64,000 nt of DNA. It comes from an uncultured Clostridia bacterium. Its GTDB lineage: Bacteria > Bacillota > Clostridia > Oscillospirales > Ruminococcaceae. Where the stretch lies: NCBI GenBank assembly GCA_947625125.1, contig CANQNF010000003.1, forward strand, positions 1-64,000, given 5' to 3'. Under the pieces are notes generated by a model. The model worked only from the letters and a program-made list of their open reading frames with translations, had not been told where the DNA came from and made no database searches. The position numbers and the translations under genes were made by a program. Below, one piece after another: positions 26,173-35,053 of the stretch. Each line of letters starts with the position of its first letter. Positions within the stretch are counted from its first letter, which is position 1.

Positions 26173-27495
26173 ATGAGAGAAGATATATTTGACACTTATC
26201 TTAGGTCAATTTTAGATAAATCAAACGTAAAGTCGGAGGGAAGTACGAATCCTCCGGCCTCGGAAACGCCCGCGCAGGCCCCTGTCATCACCGAGGAGCC
26301 AACCCCGGAAGTCGAGGAGAACACTATTAACTTCGACGGCGGCACAAAAAGGCTCGATTCGACTCCGCCTACGCCGCCTCAGCCGATACGGGTCGTCAGA
26401 AAGAAAAAGAAAAAGGTCAGAAAAGCGAATTATTCCGCATACGGCGGGATAGTCCTCGCTACTCTTGTCCTTTGCAGCTCCGTTATAATTTCTCTATTTG
26501 TCATAGTCGTCGGCAGGGATTTTCTCGGCATCGAGACTAACGACAACGTCTTTACGCTTTATATTGAGGAAAACTGGACTGTCTCCGATATTGCTCAGTA
26601 TCTTTACGACAACGGCATCATCCAGTATCCTGAGCTTTTCAGGCAGTATGCCAAGCTTCGCATCGGCGACGGCAGCGTATACCCGGGAGATCTTGACGTT
26701 ATGCCCGCGACGAGCTATTCCGAGCTTATAGACAGCCTCACCGAGATAAGGGCCGCCCACCCGACGGTCAGCGTGACGTTCCCGGAGGGCTCTACCGTCG
26801 ACGACTGCGCAAAAATCTTGGAGGAAGCCGGAGTATGCAATGCCGAGGATTTTATATTTGCATTTAATTCCAACGCCTACGGCTTTGACTTTGAATCACA
26901 CGTCGGCTCATCCGGCCTTAAATATCACAAGTACGAGGGCTATCTCTTCCCCGACACCTACGAATTCTACACGAGCGACCCGGAGAACGACTTCGAGGGC
27001 GATTCGGTCTATAACATCGTCAAGAAAATAAAGACGAGGACCGACGAAATTATGAACGCCGACTTTATCAAGAGGTGTCAGGACAGCGGCAGGACCCTTG
27101 AAGAGGTCGTCACCATGGCCTCTATTTTGCAGCTTGAATCCGGCAAGGCCGAGGAGATGCCGAAAATAGCTTCGGTATTCTATAACCGCCTCGCTAACCC
27201 GAGCGTTTACCCGCATTTGCAGACCGACACCTCGAAAAAATATATCGCCGTCATAAAGGCAGGCTCCACGATGGACTTCCAGGAAATGTACGACGCATAC
27301 GACACCTACGTCTGCTCGGGACTTCCCGTCGGACCCATCTGCAACCCCGGACAGGCTGCCTTGGAGGCGGCTCTGTCTCCTGCTGATTCATCATATTACT
27401 TCTTCTGCTCAAGTCCCGAAACAGGGGAGTTCTACTATGCCGAGACCTATGCCGAGCATGAGGAAAACATTAAGCTTGCGGGTCTTGAAGTATGA
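26173..27495 (+). CDS. mltG: Endolytic murein transglycosylase MltG
   Basis: Membrane-anchored lytic transglycosylase that cuts nascent glycan strands and sets their length. A long cytoplasmic N-terminus (1-90, Pro/Glu-rich, then a basic RKKKKKVRK run) leads to one membrane helix (about 94-116) and the extracellular YceG domain with a LysM-like part and the catalytic-Glu segment MASILQLESG, followed by IASVFYNRL and HLQTDTS. Length 440 is longer than usual because of the cytoplasmic tail. It overlaps the U32 gene by 4 bases. Confidence 0.94.
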   Translation: MREDIFDTYLRSILDKSNVKSEGSTNPPASETPAQAPVITEEPTPEVEENTINFDGGTKRLDSTPPTPPQPIRVVRKKKKKVRKANYSAYGGIVLATLVLCSSVIISLFVIVVGRDFLGIETNDNVFTLYIEENWTVSDIAQYLYDNGIIQYPELFRQYAKLRIGDGSVYPGDLDVMPATSYSELIDSLTEIRAAHPTVSVTFPEGSTVDDCAKILEEAGVCNAEDFIFAFNSNAYGFDFESHVGSSGLKYHKYEGYLFPDTYEFYTSDPENDFEGDSVYNIVKKIKTRTDEIMNADFIKRCQDSGRTLEEVVTMASILQLESGKAEEMPKIASVFYNRLANPSVYPHLQTDTSKKYIAVIKAGSTMDFQEMYDAYDTYVCSGLPVGPICNPGQAALEAALSPADSSYYFFCSSPETGEFYYAETYAEHEENIKLAGLEV

Positions 27496-28715
27496 TGAAA
27501 ATAAAGCCCGAGGTTTTGGCTCCGGCCGGGGATCCGGAATGCCTTGAAGCGGCGCTGATGTTCGGGGCTGACGCCGTATATCTTGCAAAAAAATCTTTCG
27601 GCATGAGATCTGCTCCCGATAATTTTTCCCATGAGGATCTAATATCGGCATGCCGAAAGGCCCACGCTTTGGGCAGGAAGATTTATCTTACCTGCAACAC
27701 TCTCCCAAGAAACCGGGAGCTTTCCGACCTTAAGGAATTTGCGGCTGACGCTGAAGAAGCCGGAGTCGACGCCTACATCGTCAGCGATATCGGGGTCATG
27801 TCTCTTTTAAAGGAGTATACCCCCGATATAGCCGTTCACATCTCCACCCAGGCGGGAGTCGTAAACTACGCTTCCGCACGGGAATTCTACAGGATGGGAG
27901 CAGAAAGGGTCGTCCTTGCAAGAGAGCTTTCTCTTGATGAAATTAAAGCCATCCGGGACAACACTCCTCCCGAGCTTGAAATTGAGACCTTTGTCCACGG
28001 CGCTATGTGCGTTTCGTTTTCGGGCAGATGTTTGCTGTCGCAGTACCTTACCGGCAGAGACGCCAACCGAGGAGAATGCGCGCAGCCCTGCCGATGGGGC
28101 TACAGCCTGATGGAAAAGACCCGGTCAGGGGAGTATTTCCCGATTTTTGAGGACGACGGCGGAACGTATATCTTAAATGCCAAGGACCTTTGCATGATAG
28201 AATATCTTGACGAGCTGTCCGCGGCCGGGGTCTCAAGCTTTAAAATCGAGGGCAGGGCGAAGTCCTCCTACTATGTCTCGGTCGTAACAAACGCCTACCG
28301 TTCGGCAGTTGACTTTTTGTCGGAGAATCCCCAAAAAATGCTTCCCGACTGGATAAGAAATGAAGTATATAAAGTATCTCACAGAGAATACTCAACCGGC
28401 TTTTTCTATCCCGATAACCCGCCGTCACAGAATTTTAACGACGGCGGATATATAAGAAACTACGACGTTGCGGGTATAGTCGAAAGCTGTGAGGACGGCT
28501 TTATCACCATAAGACAGCGCAACAGATTTTTCCGGGGAGATATGCTTGAGGCGCTCATTCCCGGCCGTGAACCGTTTGAAATTCCCATGGATGAAATCCT
28601 TGATACATCCGGTGAACCTGTAGAAGCCGCCAATAAGGCATATGAAATATATAAAATAAAAAGCTCTCATACGCTCCCGAAAGGGGCTATCCTGAGACTC
28701 AGAAAAGGAGAATGA
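27492..28715 (+). CDS. Peptidase U32 family protein (TrhP/YrrO-like)
   Basis: The U32 signature ETFVHGAMCVSFSGRC is present, followed by the cysteine set in RGECAQPCRW, which in this family binds an iron-sulfur cluster. Members of the YegQ/YrrO branch take part in tRNA uridine-34 hydroxylation rather than proteolysis, and the 407-residue length and PCRW motif fit that branch. The exact role is inferred. ATGATG start overlapping mltG. Confidence 0.88.
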   Translation: MMKIKPEVLAPAGDPECLEAALMFGADAVYLAKKSFGMRSAPDNFSHEDLISACRKAHALGRKIYLTCNTLPRNRELSDLKEFAADAEEAGVDAYIVSDIGVMSLLKEYTPDIAVHISTQAGVVNYASAREFYRMGAERVVLARELSLDEIKAIRDNTPPELEIETFVHGAMCVSFSGRCLLSQYLTGRDANRGECAQPCRWGYSLMEKTRSGEYFPIFEDDGGTYILNAKDLCMIEYLDELSAAGVSSFKIEGRAKSSYYVSVVTNAYRSAVDFLSENPQKMLPDWIRNEVYKVSHREYSTGFFYPDNPPSQNFNDGGYIRNYDVAGIVESCEDGFITIRQRNRFFRGDMLEALIPGREPFEIPMDEILDTSGEPVEAANKAYEIYKIKSSHTLPKGAILRLRKGE

Positions 28716-28719
28716 AAAA

Positions 28720-29673
28720 ATGTATCCGTTACTTCTTTCAGCGCCGCTAAAGGACTACATATGGGGAGGAACCAAGCTAAAAGACGAGTACGGCTTTGAG
28801 ACCGATTTGGAGCGCGTTTCGGAGGCGTGGGTCCTTGCCTGCCACAAGGACGGCGACGGCACCGTTTTAAACGGTGAAATGAAAGGCAAGTCTCTATCCG
28901 AAGTCCTTAAGCTTTGGGGAGACGAAGCCATCGGCGAAAGAGCCGCGAAATTTCCCTATTTTCCGCTTTTGATTAAACTAATCGACGCCTGCGACAGGCT
29001 TTCTTTACAGGTCCATCCCGACGACGAATACGCCATGCGCGTGGAGGGAGAATTCGGAAAGACCGAGATGTGGTACGTCGTCGACTGCGAGCCGGGCGCT
29101 CAGCTAATCTACGGGCTGACTAAAAAAATAGGCAAGGAAGAATTTGAGAGAAGAATCCGCGACAACACCATAGAAGAGGTCTGCAACTTTGTGCCCGTCA
29201 AAAAAGGAGACGTATTCTTTATTGAGGCGGGAACTCTCCACGCTATCGGCAAAGGCATCCTTATAGCCGAGGTCCAGCAGAATTCAAACACCACCTATCG
29301 TGTCTCCGACTACGGCAGGCTTGGCGCCGACGGCAAGCCGAGAGCCCTGCACATCGACAAGGCGATAGACGTCACAAAGACCGAGCCGCCGACTGTCCCG
29401 TACGGTCAGGTCGGGGAGGTCATGAACGTCGGAAACAGCAGTATAAGGCTCTTGGCGAGCTGTCCGCTGTTCACGGCCGAGGCGCTAAAACTCAAGGGCG
29501 ACTACACTGTTTCATCGGACGGTTTCGTCTCGGTCGTCGTTCTTTCTGGGGATATAAAGGCCTCATGGGACGGCGGAGAGCTCGGTCTTAAAAAGGGTTC
29601 GAGCCTCTTTATCCCGGCAAATACAAGAACTGTCCTTTCCGGCGAGGGCGAGGCGCTTATTTCACGGGTTTAA
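28720..29673 (+). CDS. manA: Mannose-6-phosphate isomerase, class I
   Basis: Zinc enzyme interconverting mannose 6-phosphate and fructose 6-phosphate. The metal ligands are visible in LQVHPDDEYA, KTEMWYV and AGTLHAIGKG. At 317 residues it is the short Firmicute form (about 315). AAAAGGAG precedes the ATG. Last gene before tRNA-His; no clear terminator follows it. Confidence 0.94.
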   Translation: MYPLLLSAPLKDYIWGGTKLKDEYGFETDLERVSEAWVLACHKDGDGTVLNGEMKGKSLSEVLKLWGDEAIGERAAKFPYFPLLIKLIDACDRLSLQVHPDDEYAMRVEGEFGKTEMWYVVDCEPGAQLIYGLTKKIGKEEFERRIRDNTIEEVCNFVPVKKGDVFFIEAGTLHAIGKGILIAEVQQNSNTTYRVSDYGRLGADGKPRALHIDKAIDVTKTEPPTVPYGQVGEVMNVGNSSIRLLASCPLFTAEALKLKGDYTVSSDGFVSVVVLSGDIKASWDGGELGLKKGSSLFIPANTRTVLSGEGEALISRV

Positions 29674-29692
29674 AAAATTTTTCAAAAACCTA

Positions 29693-29721
29693 TTGATTTT
29701 TTTCTCGGTATATGTTATAAT
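29693..29721 (+). promoter_or_regulatory. Promoter of tRNA-His
   Basis: TTGATT (29693-29698), 17-bp spacer ending TGT, TATAAT (29716-29721). The tRNA starts 34 bases after the -10. Confidence 0.87.
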
Positions 29722-29754
29722 ACAAATCGCGCTGTGAAAATCGGCGCGAAATAT

Positions 29755-29832
29755 GGTGGATATAGCGTAGTTGGTTATCGCGTCAGATTGTGGTTCTGAA
29801 GACCGTCGGTTCGAATCCGACTATCCACCCCA
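29755..29832 (+). tRNA. tRNA-His (anticodon GTG)
   Basis: Acceptor GTGGATA pairs with TATCCAC. The loop TTGTGGT between CAGA and TCTG gives anticodon GTG for histidine. The extra G at position -1 (29755) opposite C73 (29829), the hallmark of tRNA-His, is encoded, as is CCA (29830-29832). Confidence 0.98.
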
Positions 29833-29835
29833 CAT

Positions 29836-29867
29836 AAAAGCGGCGAGCCTTTTTGGCCCGCCGTTTT
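29836..29867. terminator. Bidirectional terminator between tRNA-His and the leftward dnaI gene
   Basis: CGGCG (29841-29845) pairs with CGCCG (29859-29863) and GCC with GGC across one mismatch. The stem is flanked by AAAA on the left and TTTT on the right, so it can stop transcripts in both directions. It sits 4 bases before the end of the convergent dnaI-like gene. Confidence 0.85.
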
Positions 29868-29870
29868 GCT

Positions 29871-30866
29871 TTACACAAATATTCCTTTTCTTCTTTTTAT
29901 CTGGCGTATGTCGTCGCCTATAAAGCGCAGGGTTTTGAACATCCCCATGAGCCTTGACATCACCCTGTCCTCGTACTTTCTTGCCAACTCGTCGATTCCG
30001 AGGTTTGTGCTTATTATAGTCGGTCGCTTGGCGTTAAGGCGTGAATTTATGATATTATATGCGCAGGAGATGTTGAACTGAGAATTGAATTCGCTGCCCA
30101 AATCGTCCAAAATAAGTAAATCGGCGTTCAGAAGAAGCGAAAGGGTATCTTTGTCAGAGCGGCCGAAGTGCTCGTTTTCTATTTTATGGAAATAATTCTG
30201 CGCCGTATCGAACGCCACGCTATAGCCCTTTTCCTGTATCTCTTTTGCCATGCAGCCCGAAAGATAGGTCTTTCCGAGCCCTGTAGGACCGAGCATGAAC
30301 ACCGACGGACAGTCGGTCGGAAAGCGCTTTGCATACTCCATGCAATACTTTAAATTTGCCGACATGATCTCCCGGGGGTTGTAATTCGTGCCGTTATAGG
30401 AGTAGCTCTCGGGGTAGTATGTAAGATCGAATTCCGCAAAGCTGCCGAGCTCAATAGAGCACAGCCCGTTCATCTCCTCGACGGCGTATTTATTCAAAAG
30501 CTCGCTCACGCATCTGCACCTGTTCCCGCCAAAAACTCCCGAATCGCGGCAGTCGGGGCAGCTGTATTTTATCTCAAGATAGTCGGCAGGGTAGCCGTAC
30601 TGCGACAAAAGACGCTTAAGATTATCCTGAGCCTTAAGATTGGCGTTTCTTACCGATTCTATGGCGGCTTTTACATCCGAGCCTTTTGAGAGAATTATAT
30701 CGGCGAGCCTGTCCTTTGTAGAGGATATTTCCGAGTAGACCGAATAAATCTCGGGACAGCGCTGTCTTATCTCTCCGACATGGGCGGCCTGTATCGCCAT
30801 GGCGGTGCTTTTTCTTTTTTCAAGCTCGTCGTAAGCCTTTTTTATGACATCGGGACTGTAGTTCAT
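29871..30866 (-). CDS. dnaI: DnaI/DnaC-like helicase loader ATPase
   Basis: AAA+ ATPase that loads the replicative helicase. A zinc-binding segment CPDCRDSGVFGGNRCRC (about 110-126) is followed by Walker A GPTGLGKTY (about 195) and Walker B LLILDDLG (about 250) and the C-terminal RPTIISTNLG sensor region. Length 331. It follows the DnaD-like gene with a 4-base overlap, which supports a loader pair as in Bacillus DnaD/DnaI. Confidence 0.92.
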   Translation of the reverse strand: MNYSPDVIKKAYDELEKRKSTAMAIQAAHVGEIRQRCPEIYSVYSEISSTKDRLADIILSKGSDVKAAIESVRNANLKAQDNLKRLLSQYGYPADYLEIKYSCPDCRDSGVFGGNRCRCVSELLNKYAVEEMNGLCSIELGSFAEFDLTYYPESYSYNGTNYNPREIMSANLKYCMEYAKRFPTDCPSVFMLGPTGLGKTYLSGCMAKEIQEKGYSVAFDTAQNYFHKIENEHFGRSDKDTLSLLLNADLLILDDLGSEFNSQFNISCAYNIINSRLNAKRPTIISTNLGIDELARKYEDRVMSRLMGMFKTLRFIGDDIRQIKRRKGIFV

Positions 30867-31798
30867 TTTTTCTCGCCCTCCCCGAGCGTAAATCTGTCGA
30901 ATTCGTTTATATCAAAGGACCGCTGCGAAGAAGCGTTATCCGGCTTCTTTTCATTCTCGGCGTCCTCGGGAGTTTTAATTCCCTTTTCCGACCAGGACCG
31001 GATGATTTTATCTATGTAAGGCATTGACAGCTTATTCAAAGCGTCCACGCACTTTTCCCTTGCAAGCGCTATCATCTCAGGCCCGAAGCCCAAATCCCGC
31101 CATGACTCCATATATTGTAGCTGCTTCTTAGACGGCTTTACATCGAGCCCGAGGGCGTTTCTGACCTCGTTTTCATAGCTGTGAAGCTCTCTTCGGCGGT
31201 CAAACTCACGCTCTATATCTTCAAAGCTGTTCATTCCTTTTTCAAACAGGTCCTCCGCAACTCTCTCATAATACTTCGCCGAGGTCTTACCGAGCTCAAA
31301 GCAGTATTGTAAGATAAGGATTATCGCCGATTCATTGAACCCAAAAGACTCCTTAAGGCTCATCAGCGCTTCATGGTCGGCGTGGTTAAGGACCCTTTGG
31401 AGAGTCTCCTCAGCCTCAAAAAACATCTGCCGAAGCTCGGGAGTGCTCTTAAGCTGCTCGGCAATATCCTTAGGCTGATATCTTGCGTGCACGACCTTGG
31501 TGACGGTCTGAGTCTGAGGGGCAGATACATTCTCAACAGGGGCGGGCGAGGCACTTTTCCCGTCTTCGGATATGACCCCGAGATCTGCCCAAAACATCGC
31601 AGCTTCTTCTATTTCGTTGGGGCTAAGACCCGTCGCCTCGGAAATTTTTTCTTCATCTTTCGAGCCCTCGGATGACAAAAGATATAAAATAAGCTTAAGG
31701 GCGTTGCCGTCGGCAAGCTTGATATAGTTGTCGACCAGCGCGCAGGGCACCGAAAAATAGCGCTTATAGGCGCTGTCGTTTACTGAGTACAAAGCCAT
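30863..31798 (-). CDS. DnaD domain replication initiation protein
   Basis: A 311-residue primosome protein. An N-terminal winged-helix region (about 1-90) and two tandem DnaD C-terminal domains are suggested by the repeated helix patterns near LEFGFNESAIILILQYCFE-type and YMESWRDLGFGPEMIALA. The ATG at 31798 is preferred over a GTG one codon upstream because AAAGGA sits at the right distance. Cotranscribed with dnaI from the promoter at 31867-31895. Confidence 0.9.
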   Translation of the reverse strand: MALYSVNDSAYKRYFSVPCALVDNYIKLADGNALKLILYLLSSEGSKDEEKISEATGLSPNEIEEAAMFWADLGVISEDGKSASPAPVENVSAPQTQTVTKVVHARYQPKDIAEQLKSTPELRQMFFEAEETLQRVLNHADHEALMSLKESFGFNESAIILILQYCFELGKTSAKYYERVAEDLFEKGMNSFEDIEREFDRRRELHSYENEVRNALGLDVKPSKKQLQYMESWRDLGFGPEMIALAREKCVDALNKLSMPYIDKIIRSWSEKGIKTPEDAENEKKPDNASSQRSFDINEFDRFTLGEGEKK

Positions 31799-31848
31799 CA
31801 CTTCCTTTAAGTTTGATTAAGAAGTCTGAGAGCAAAAGGGCGACAAAA

Positions 31849-31871
31849 TAATAATCGTTTATGATTATTAT
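31849..31871. repeat. AT-rich palindrome over the dnaD-dnaI -10 region (possible operator)
   Basis: ATAATAATC and GATTATTAT are perfect inverted repeats around GTTTAT. The right arm overlaps the leftward -10 box. A second pair, GGCGAC near 31840 and GTCGCC near 31879, lies symmetrically outside it. An operator is inferred from position only. Confidence 0.6.
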
Positions 31872-31895
31872 ATCACAGTCGCCTCTTTTTTTCAA
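31867..31895 (-). promoter_or_regulatory. Promoter of the dnaD-dnaI operon
   Basis: Read on the minus strand: TTGAAA (31895-31890), 17-bp spacer ending TGA, TATAAT (31872-31867). The gene start is about 70 bases downstream. Confidence 0.87.
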
Positions 31896-31943
31896 CAATA
31901 TTTTTAAAAAGAGTAAAAATCGCAACATTTAGTAAATTTCCTC

Positions 31944-31972
31944 TTGATATTTACAAAGTATTGTGATATACT
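31944..31972 (+). promoter_or_regulatory. Promoter of the ylbF-mutS-mutL operon
   Basis: TTGATA (31944-31949), 17-bp spacer ending TGA, TATACT (31967-31972). It is divergent from the dnaD promoter about 50 bp away. Confidence 0.87.
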
Positions 31973-32010
31973 ATATACTGAATTATAATTTGTAAAAGGA
32001 GAAATCTATC

Positions 32011-32415
32011 ATGACAGTCATCGAACTTACAAGAGAACTCGGCAAGGCTATCCAGGCGGACCCGAGATATCACGAGTACAATGCCGCAAGACAGGCTAAC
32101 GATTCCGACGAGGAGCTTCAGAAGCTCATCGGGGAATTCAACATGCAGAGAATGCAGCTCAACCGTGAGATGTCAAAGCCCGACAAGGACCAGGACAAGA
32201 TATCCTCAATGAACCTTTCCATCCGCGAGCTCTACGGCAAAATCATGGCGAACGAGCACATGGCCGTTTTCAACGACTGCAAGACCGCCTTTGACGATAT
32301 GATGCTCGAAATTCAGAATATTCTGACCCTCTGCGCCAACGGCGAGGACCCCGAGACCTGCGAGCCCAAGTCGAGCTGCACGGGAAGCTGCGCCACCTGC
32401 GGAGGATGCCACTAA
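32011..32415 (+). CDS. YlbF/YmcA family regulator with Cys-rich tail
   Basis: Helical Com_YlbF domain (about 1-110) with ELGKAIQADPRYHEYNAARQA. In Bacillus, YlbF and YmcA join YaaT in a complex that guides RNase Y and binds iron-sulfur clusters. This protein ends in a cluster of six cysteines (CEPKSSCTGSCATCGGCH), suited to metal or cluster binding. A YmcA relative lies near mutS in other Firmicutes. AAAAGGAG precedes the ATG. It could be YlbF or YmcA; the sequence does not decide. Confidence 0.9.
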   Translation: MTVIELTRELGKAIQADPRYHEYNAARQANDSDEELQKLIGEFNMQRMQLNREMSKPDKDQDKISSMNLSIRELYGKIMANEHMAVFNDCKTAFDDMMLEIQNILTLCANGEDPETCEPKSSCTGSCATCGGCH

Positions 32416-32443
32416 AAAATAAAATTAAGGTTGGACGTAAACG

Positions 32444-35044
32444 ATGCCTCTTTCAATTAAAGATATCGATATTTCCATGCTTTCCCAGGGCATGAGGCAG
32501 TATGCCGAATTCAAGCTTGCGAACATGGACAAAATAGTTTTCTTCCGTCTCGGAGATTTTTACGAGATGTTCTTTGACGACGCCATAACCGCCTCAAAGG
32601 TCTTAAACCTTACCCTCACCGGCAAGGACTGCGGCCTTTCCGAGCGCGCTCCGATGTGCGGAGTGCCGTTTCACGCCTGCGACGGGTATATAAAATCCCT
32701 CGTGGCGGCAGGCTATAAGGTCGTCATCTGCGAACAGATGGAAGACCCGGCACAGGCAAAGGGCATCGTCAAGCGCGATATTATAAGAATAGTCACCCCC
32801 GGCACCCTCACCGACAGCTCGATGCTCGACGAGGGCGCAAACAACTGGCTCTGCTCCATATATATTGAAAAGGACGGAGCGGCGCTCTGCTTTGCCGATA
32901 TGTCGACGGGAAGCGCGCATATCTATAATGTCTTAGGAAAGGATATGCAGGAGCAGATGATCGACAGGCTCTCAAGATTCGGGCCGGTCGAGATAATCTG
33001 CGGCGAAAAGCTCCTGAAAAAAGACAGAGTTGAAAAATACATAAGAAACAGCCTCGGCTGTCAGCCGGTGGTTTTGGGTGAGAGTGAATTTGACCCGGCT
33101 TTAAAGCGCCAGGATATTTTGGAGCAGTTCTCTGCTTCAAGCTTTGAGGACCTCGGACTGGAAAACGATTCCTGCGCGTTAAAGGCGGTAGCTGCCCTTT
33201 GCGGATATATAAAGGATACACAGCGCGTAGGTATCGGCCGATTCTCAGGCCTTGAGACCCACGACGGCGAGCAGATAATGCAGCTCGGCTATACGGCGCG
33301 CACAAATCTTGAAATAAAAAAGACGATTCGGGGCAGCGAGAAAAAGGGGACTCTTCTTTGGGTCCTTGACAAGACGAGGACCGCCATGGGCAGGCGTCAG
33401 CTCAAGGTCTGGCTCGACCAGCCCTTAATAAGCCCATACAAGATAATCCGCAGGCTTGACGCTGTCGAGGAATTCACAAAGTCCGGCAGCGACCTGTCGG
33501 AACTCGGAGCAGCCCTTGACGGAGTATACGACCTCGAGAGGCTGATGACGAGAGTGATGTATAAAACCGCCCTGTACGGGGACTTAAAATCGCTTTCCTC
33601 GACGGCTTTGCGCCTCCCTGGAATAAAGTCAAGGCTGTCGACGTTTAAGTCGCCTCTTTTAAATGAGCTTAACGGCGAGATATCCACGCTTCAGGATATA
33701 TCCGATCTCATAGAATCCGCCATTGCCGACGACCCGCCGAGCAAGGACGAGGGGGTTATCCGCGACGGATTCAACGAGGAGCTTGACGGCCTAAGAAAAA
33801 TACGCACGGGCGCTCAGGAGATAATCGACGGCATCCTCGAAAAGGAAAAGGAAAGGACCGGCATACGAAACCTCAAGGTCGGCTACAACCGCGTTTTCGG
33901 ATATTATATCGAGGTCACGCGTTCGTTTTACGACATGGTCCCGAGCGACTACATAAGAAAGCAGACCCTTGCGAACTGCGAAAGATTTATAACCGAGGAC
34001 CTTAAAAACGCCGAGGAGAGGATCTTGGGCGCATCGGAAAAGATAGCCGAGCTTGAATCAAGGATATTTGCCGAGGTCAGGGACTACGTCGGCTCACGTC
34101 TTTCCGAAGTCCAGGCGACTGCAACCGCGCTCGGCTCCTTGGACGTTCTGATGGCGTTTGCGGAGACTGCCATAGAAAACAACTACACAAAGCCGGATAT
34201 CGCCATCGACGGCGTTATCGATATAAGAAACGGCCGTCATCCGGTCGTCGAAAAGACCCTGGAGGACGAGCTGTTCGTGCCTAACGACACCTATCTCGAT
34301 TTAAGCTCGAACAGGATGTTTATAATCACCGGCCCGAATATGTCGGGAAAATCCACTTATATGAGACAGGTCGCGCTGATAGTTCTTATGGCGCAGATAG
34401 GCAGTTTCGTTCCCGCCGATTATGCAAAGATTTCGGTAGTAGATCAGATTTTCACGCGAGTCGGCGCCTCCGACGACCTTTCTGCCGGCCAGTCGACGTT
34501 CATGGTTGAGATGTCGGAGGTCGCGGAGATAGTCAGGCACGCCACGAAAAACAGCCTTGTCATTCTCGACGAGGTCGGCAGGGGAACATCCACAAGCGAC
34601 GGCATCAGCATTGCAAGAAGCGTCGCCGAGTACATCCTCGACCCGAAAATTCTCGGCTGCAAGACTCTTTTCGCCACTCATTACCACGAACTTGTCTCAC
34701 TTGAAAACGAGCTTTCGGGAGTCTTAAACTACAGCGTAGCCGTTAAAAAGGTCGGGGACGCCGTTAGATTTTTAAGAAAGATAGTCCGCGGAGGCGCCGA
34801 TGAAAGCTACGGCATTGAAGTCGCAAAGCTTGCGGGCCTGCCGAAAAAAATAACCGAGCGCGCAAAGGAAATCCTGTCCTCTCTTGACACGAGGGTATAT
34901 GAAGCGCCTGCGCAGGAAAATCAGATGACGTTTGACATTATCAGCGAAAGAAACGCCCTTGACAGGCTCAAAAGGACGAATATAGACGAGCTTTCCGACG
35001 AGGAATTAAGAGAGCTCATTGCTGATATAATCAAGGAAATTTAA
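32444..35044 (+). CDS. mutS: DNA mismatch repair protein MutS
   Basis: Mismatch-recognition ATPase. Mismatch-contacting FFRLGDFYEMF (about 28-38), connector and lever domains, then Walker A GPNMSGKSTYMRQ (about 628) and LDEVGRGTSTSDG. Length 866 is standard. The ribosome binding site is modest (TAAGG). Followed 9 bp on by mutL. Confidence 0.98.
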   Translation: MPLSIKDIDISMLSQGMRQYAEFKLANMDKIVFFRLGDFYEMFFDDAITASKVLNLTLTGKDCGLSERAPMCGVPFHACDGYIKSLVAAGYKVVICEQMEDPAQAKGIVKRDIIRIVTPGTLTDSSMLDEGANNWLCSIYIEKDGAALCFADMSTGSAHIYNVLGKDMQEQMIDRLSRFGPVEIICGEKLLKKDRVEKYIRNSLGCQPVVLGESEFDPALKRQDILEQFSASSFEDLGLENDSCALKAVAALCGYIKDTQRVGIGRFSGLETHDGEQIMQLGYTARTNLEIKKTIRGSEKKGTLLWVLDKTRTAMGRRQLKVWLDQPLISPYKIIRRLDAVEEFTKSGSDLSELGAALDGVYDLERLMTRVMYKTALYGDLKSLSSTALRLPGIKSRLSTFKSPLLNELNGEISTLQDISDLIESAIADDPPSKDEGVIRDGFNEELDGLRKIRTGAQEIIDGILEKEKERTGIRNLKVGYNRVFGYYIEVTRSFYDMVPSDYIRKQTLANCERFITEDLKNAEERILGASEKIAELESRIFAEVRDYVGSRLSEVQATATALGSLDVLMAFAETAIENNYTKPDIAIDGVIDIRNGRHPVVEKTLEDELFVPNDTYLDLSSNRMFIITGPNMSGKSTYMRQVALIVLMAQIGSFVPADYAKISVVDQIFTRVGASDDLSAGQSTFMVEMSEVAEIVRHATKNSLVILDEVGRGTSTSDGISIARSVAEYILDPKILGCKTLFATHYHELVSLENELSGVLNYSVAVKKVGDAVRFLRKIVRGGADESYGIEVAKLAGLPKKITERAKEILSSLDTRVYEAPAQENQMTFDIISERNALDRLKRTNIDELSDEELRELIADIIKEI

Positions 35045-35053
35045 GGAGAAGCT

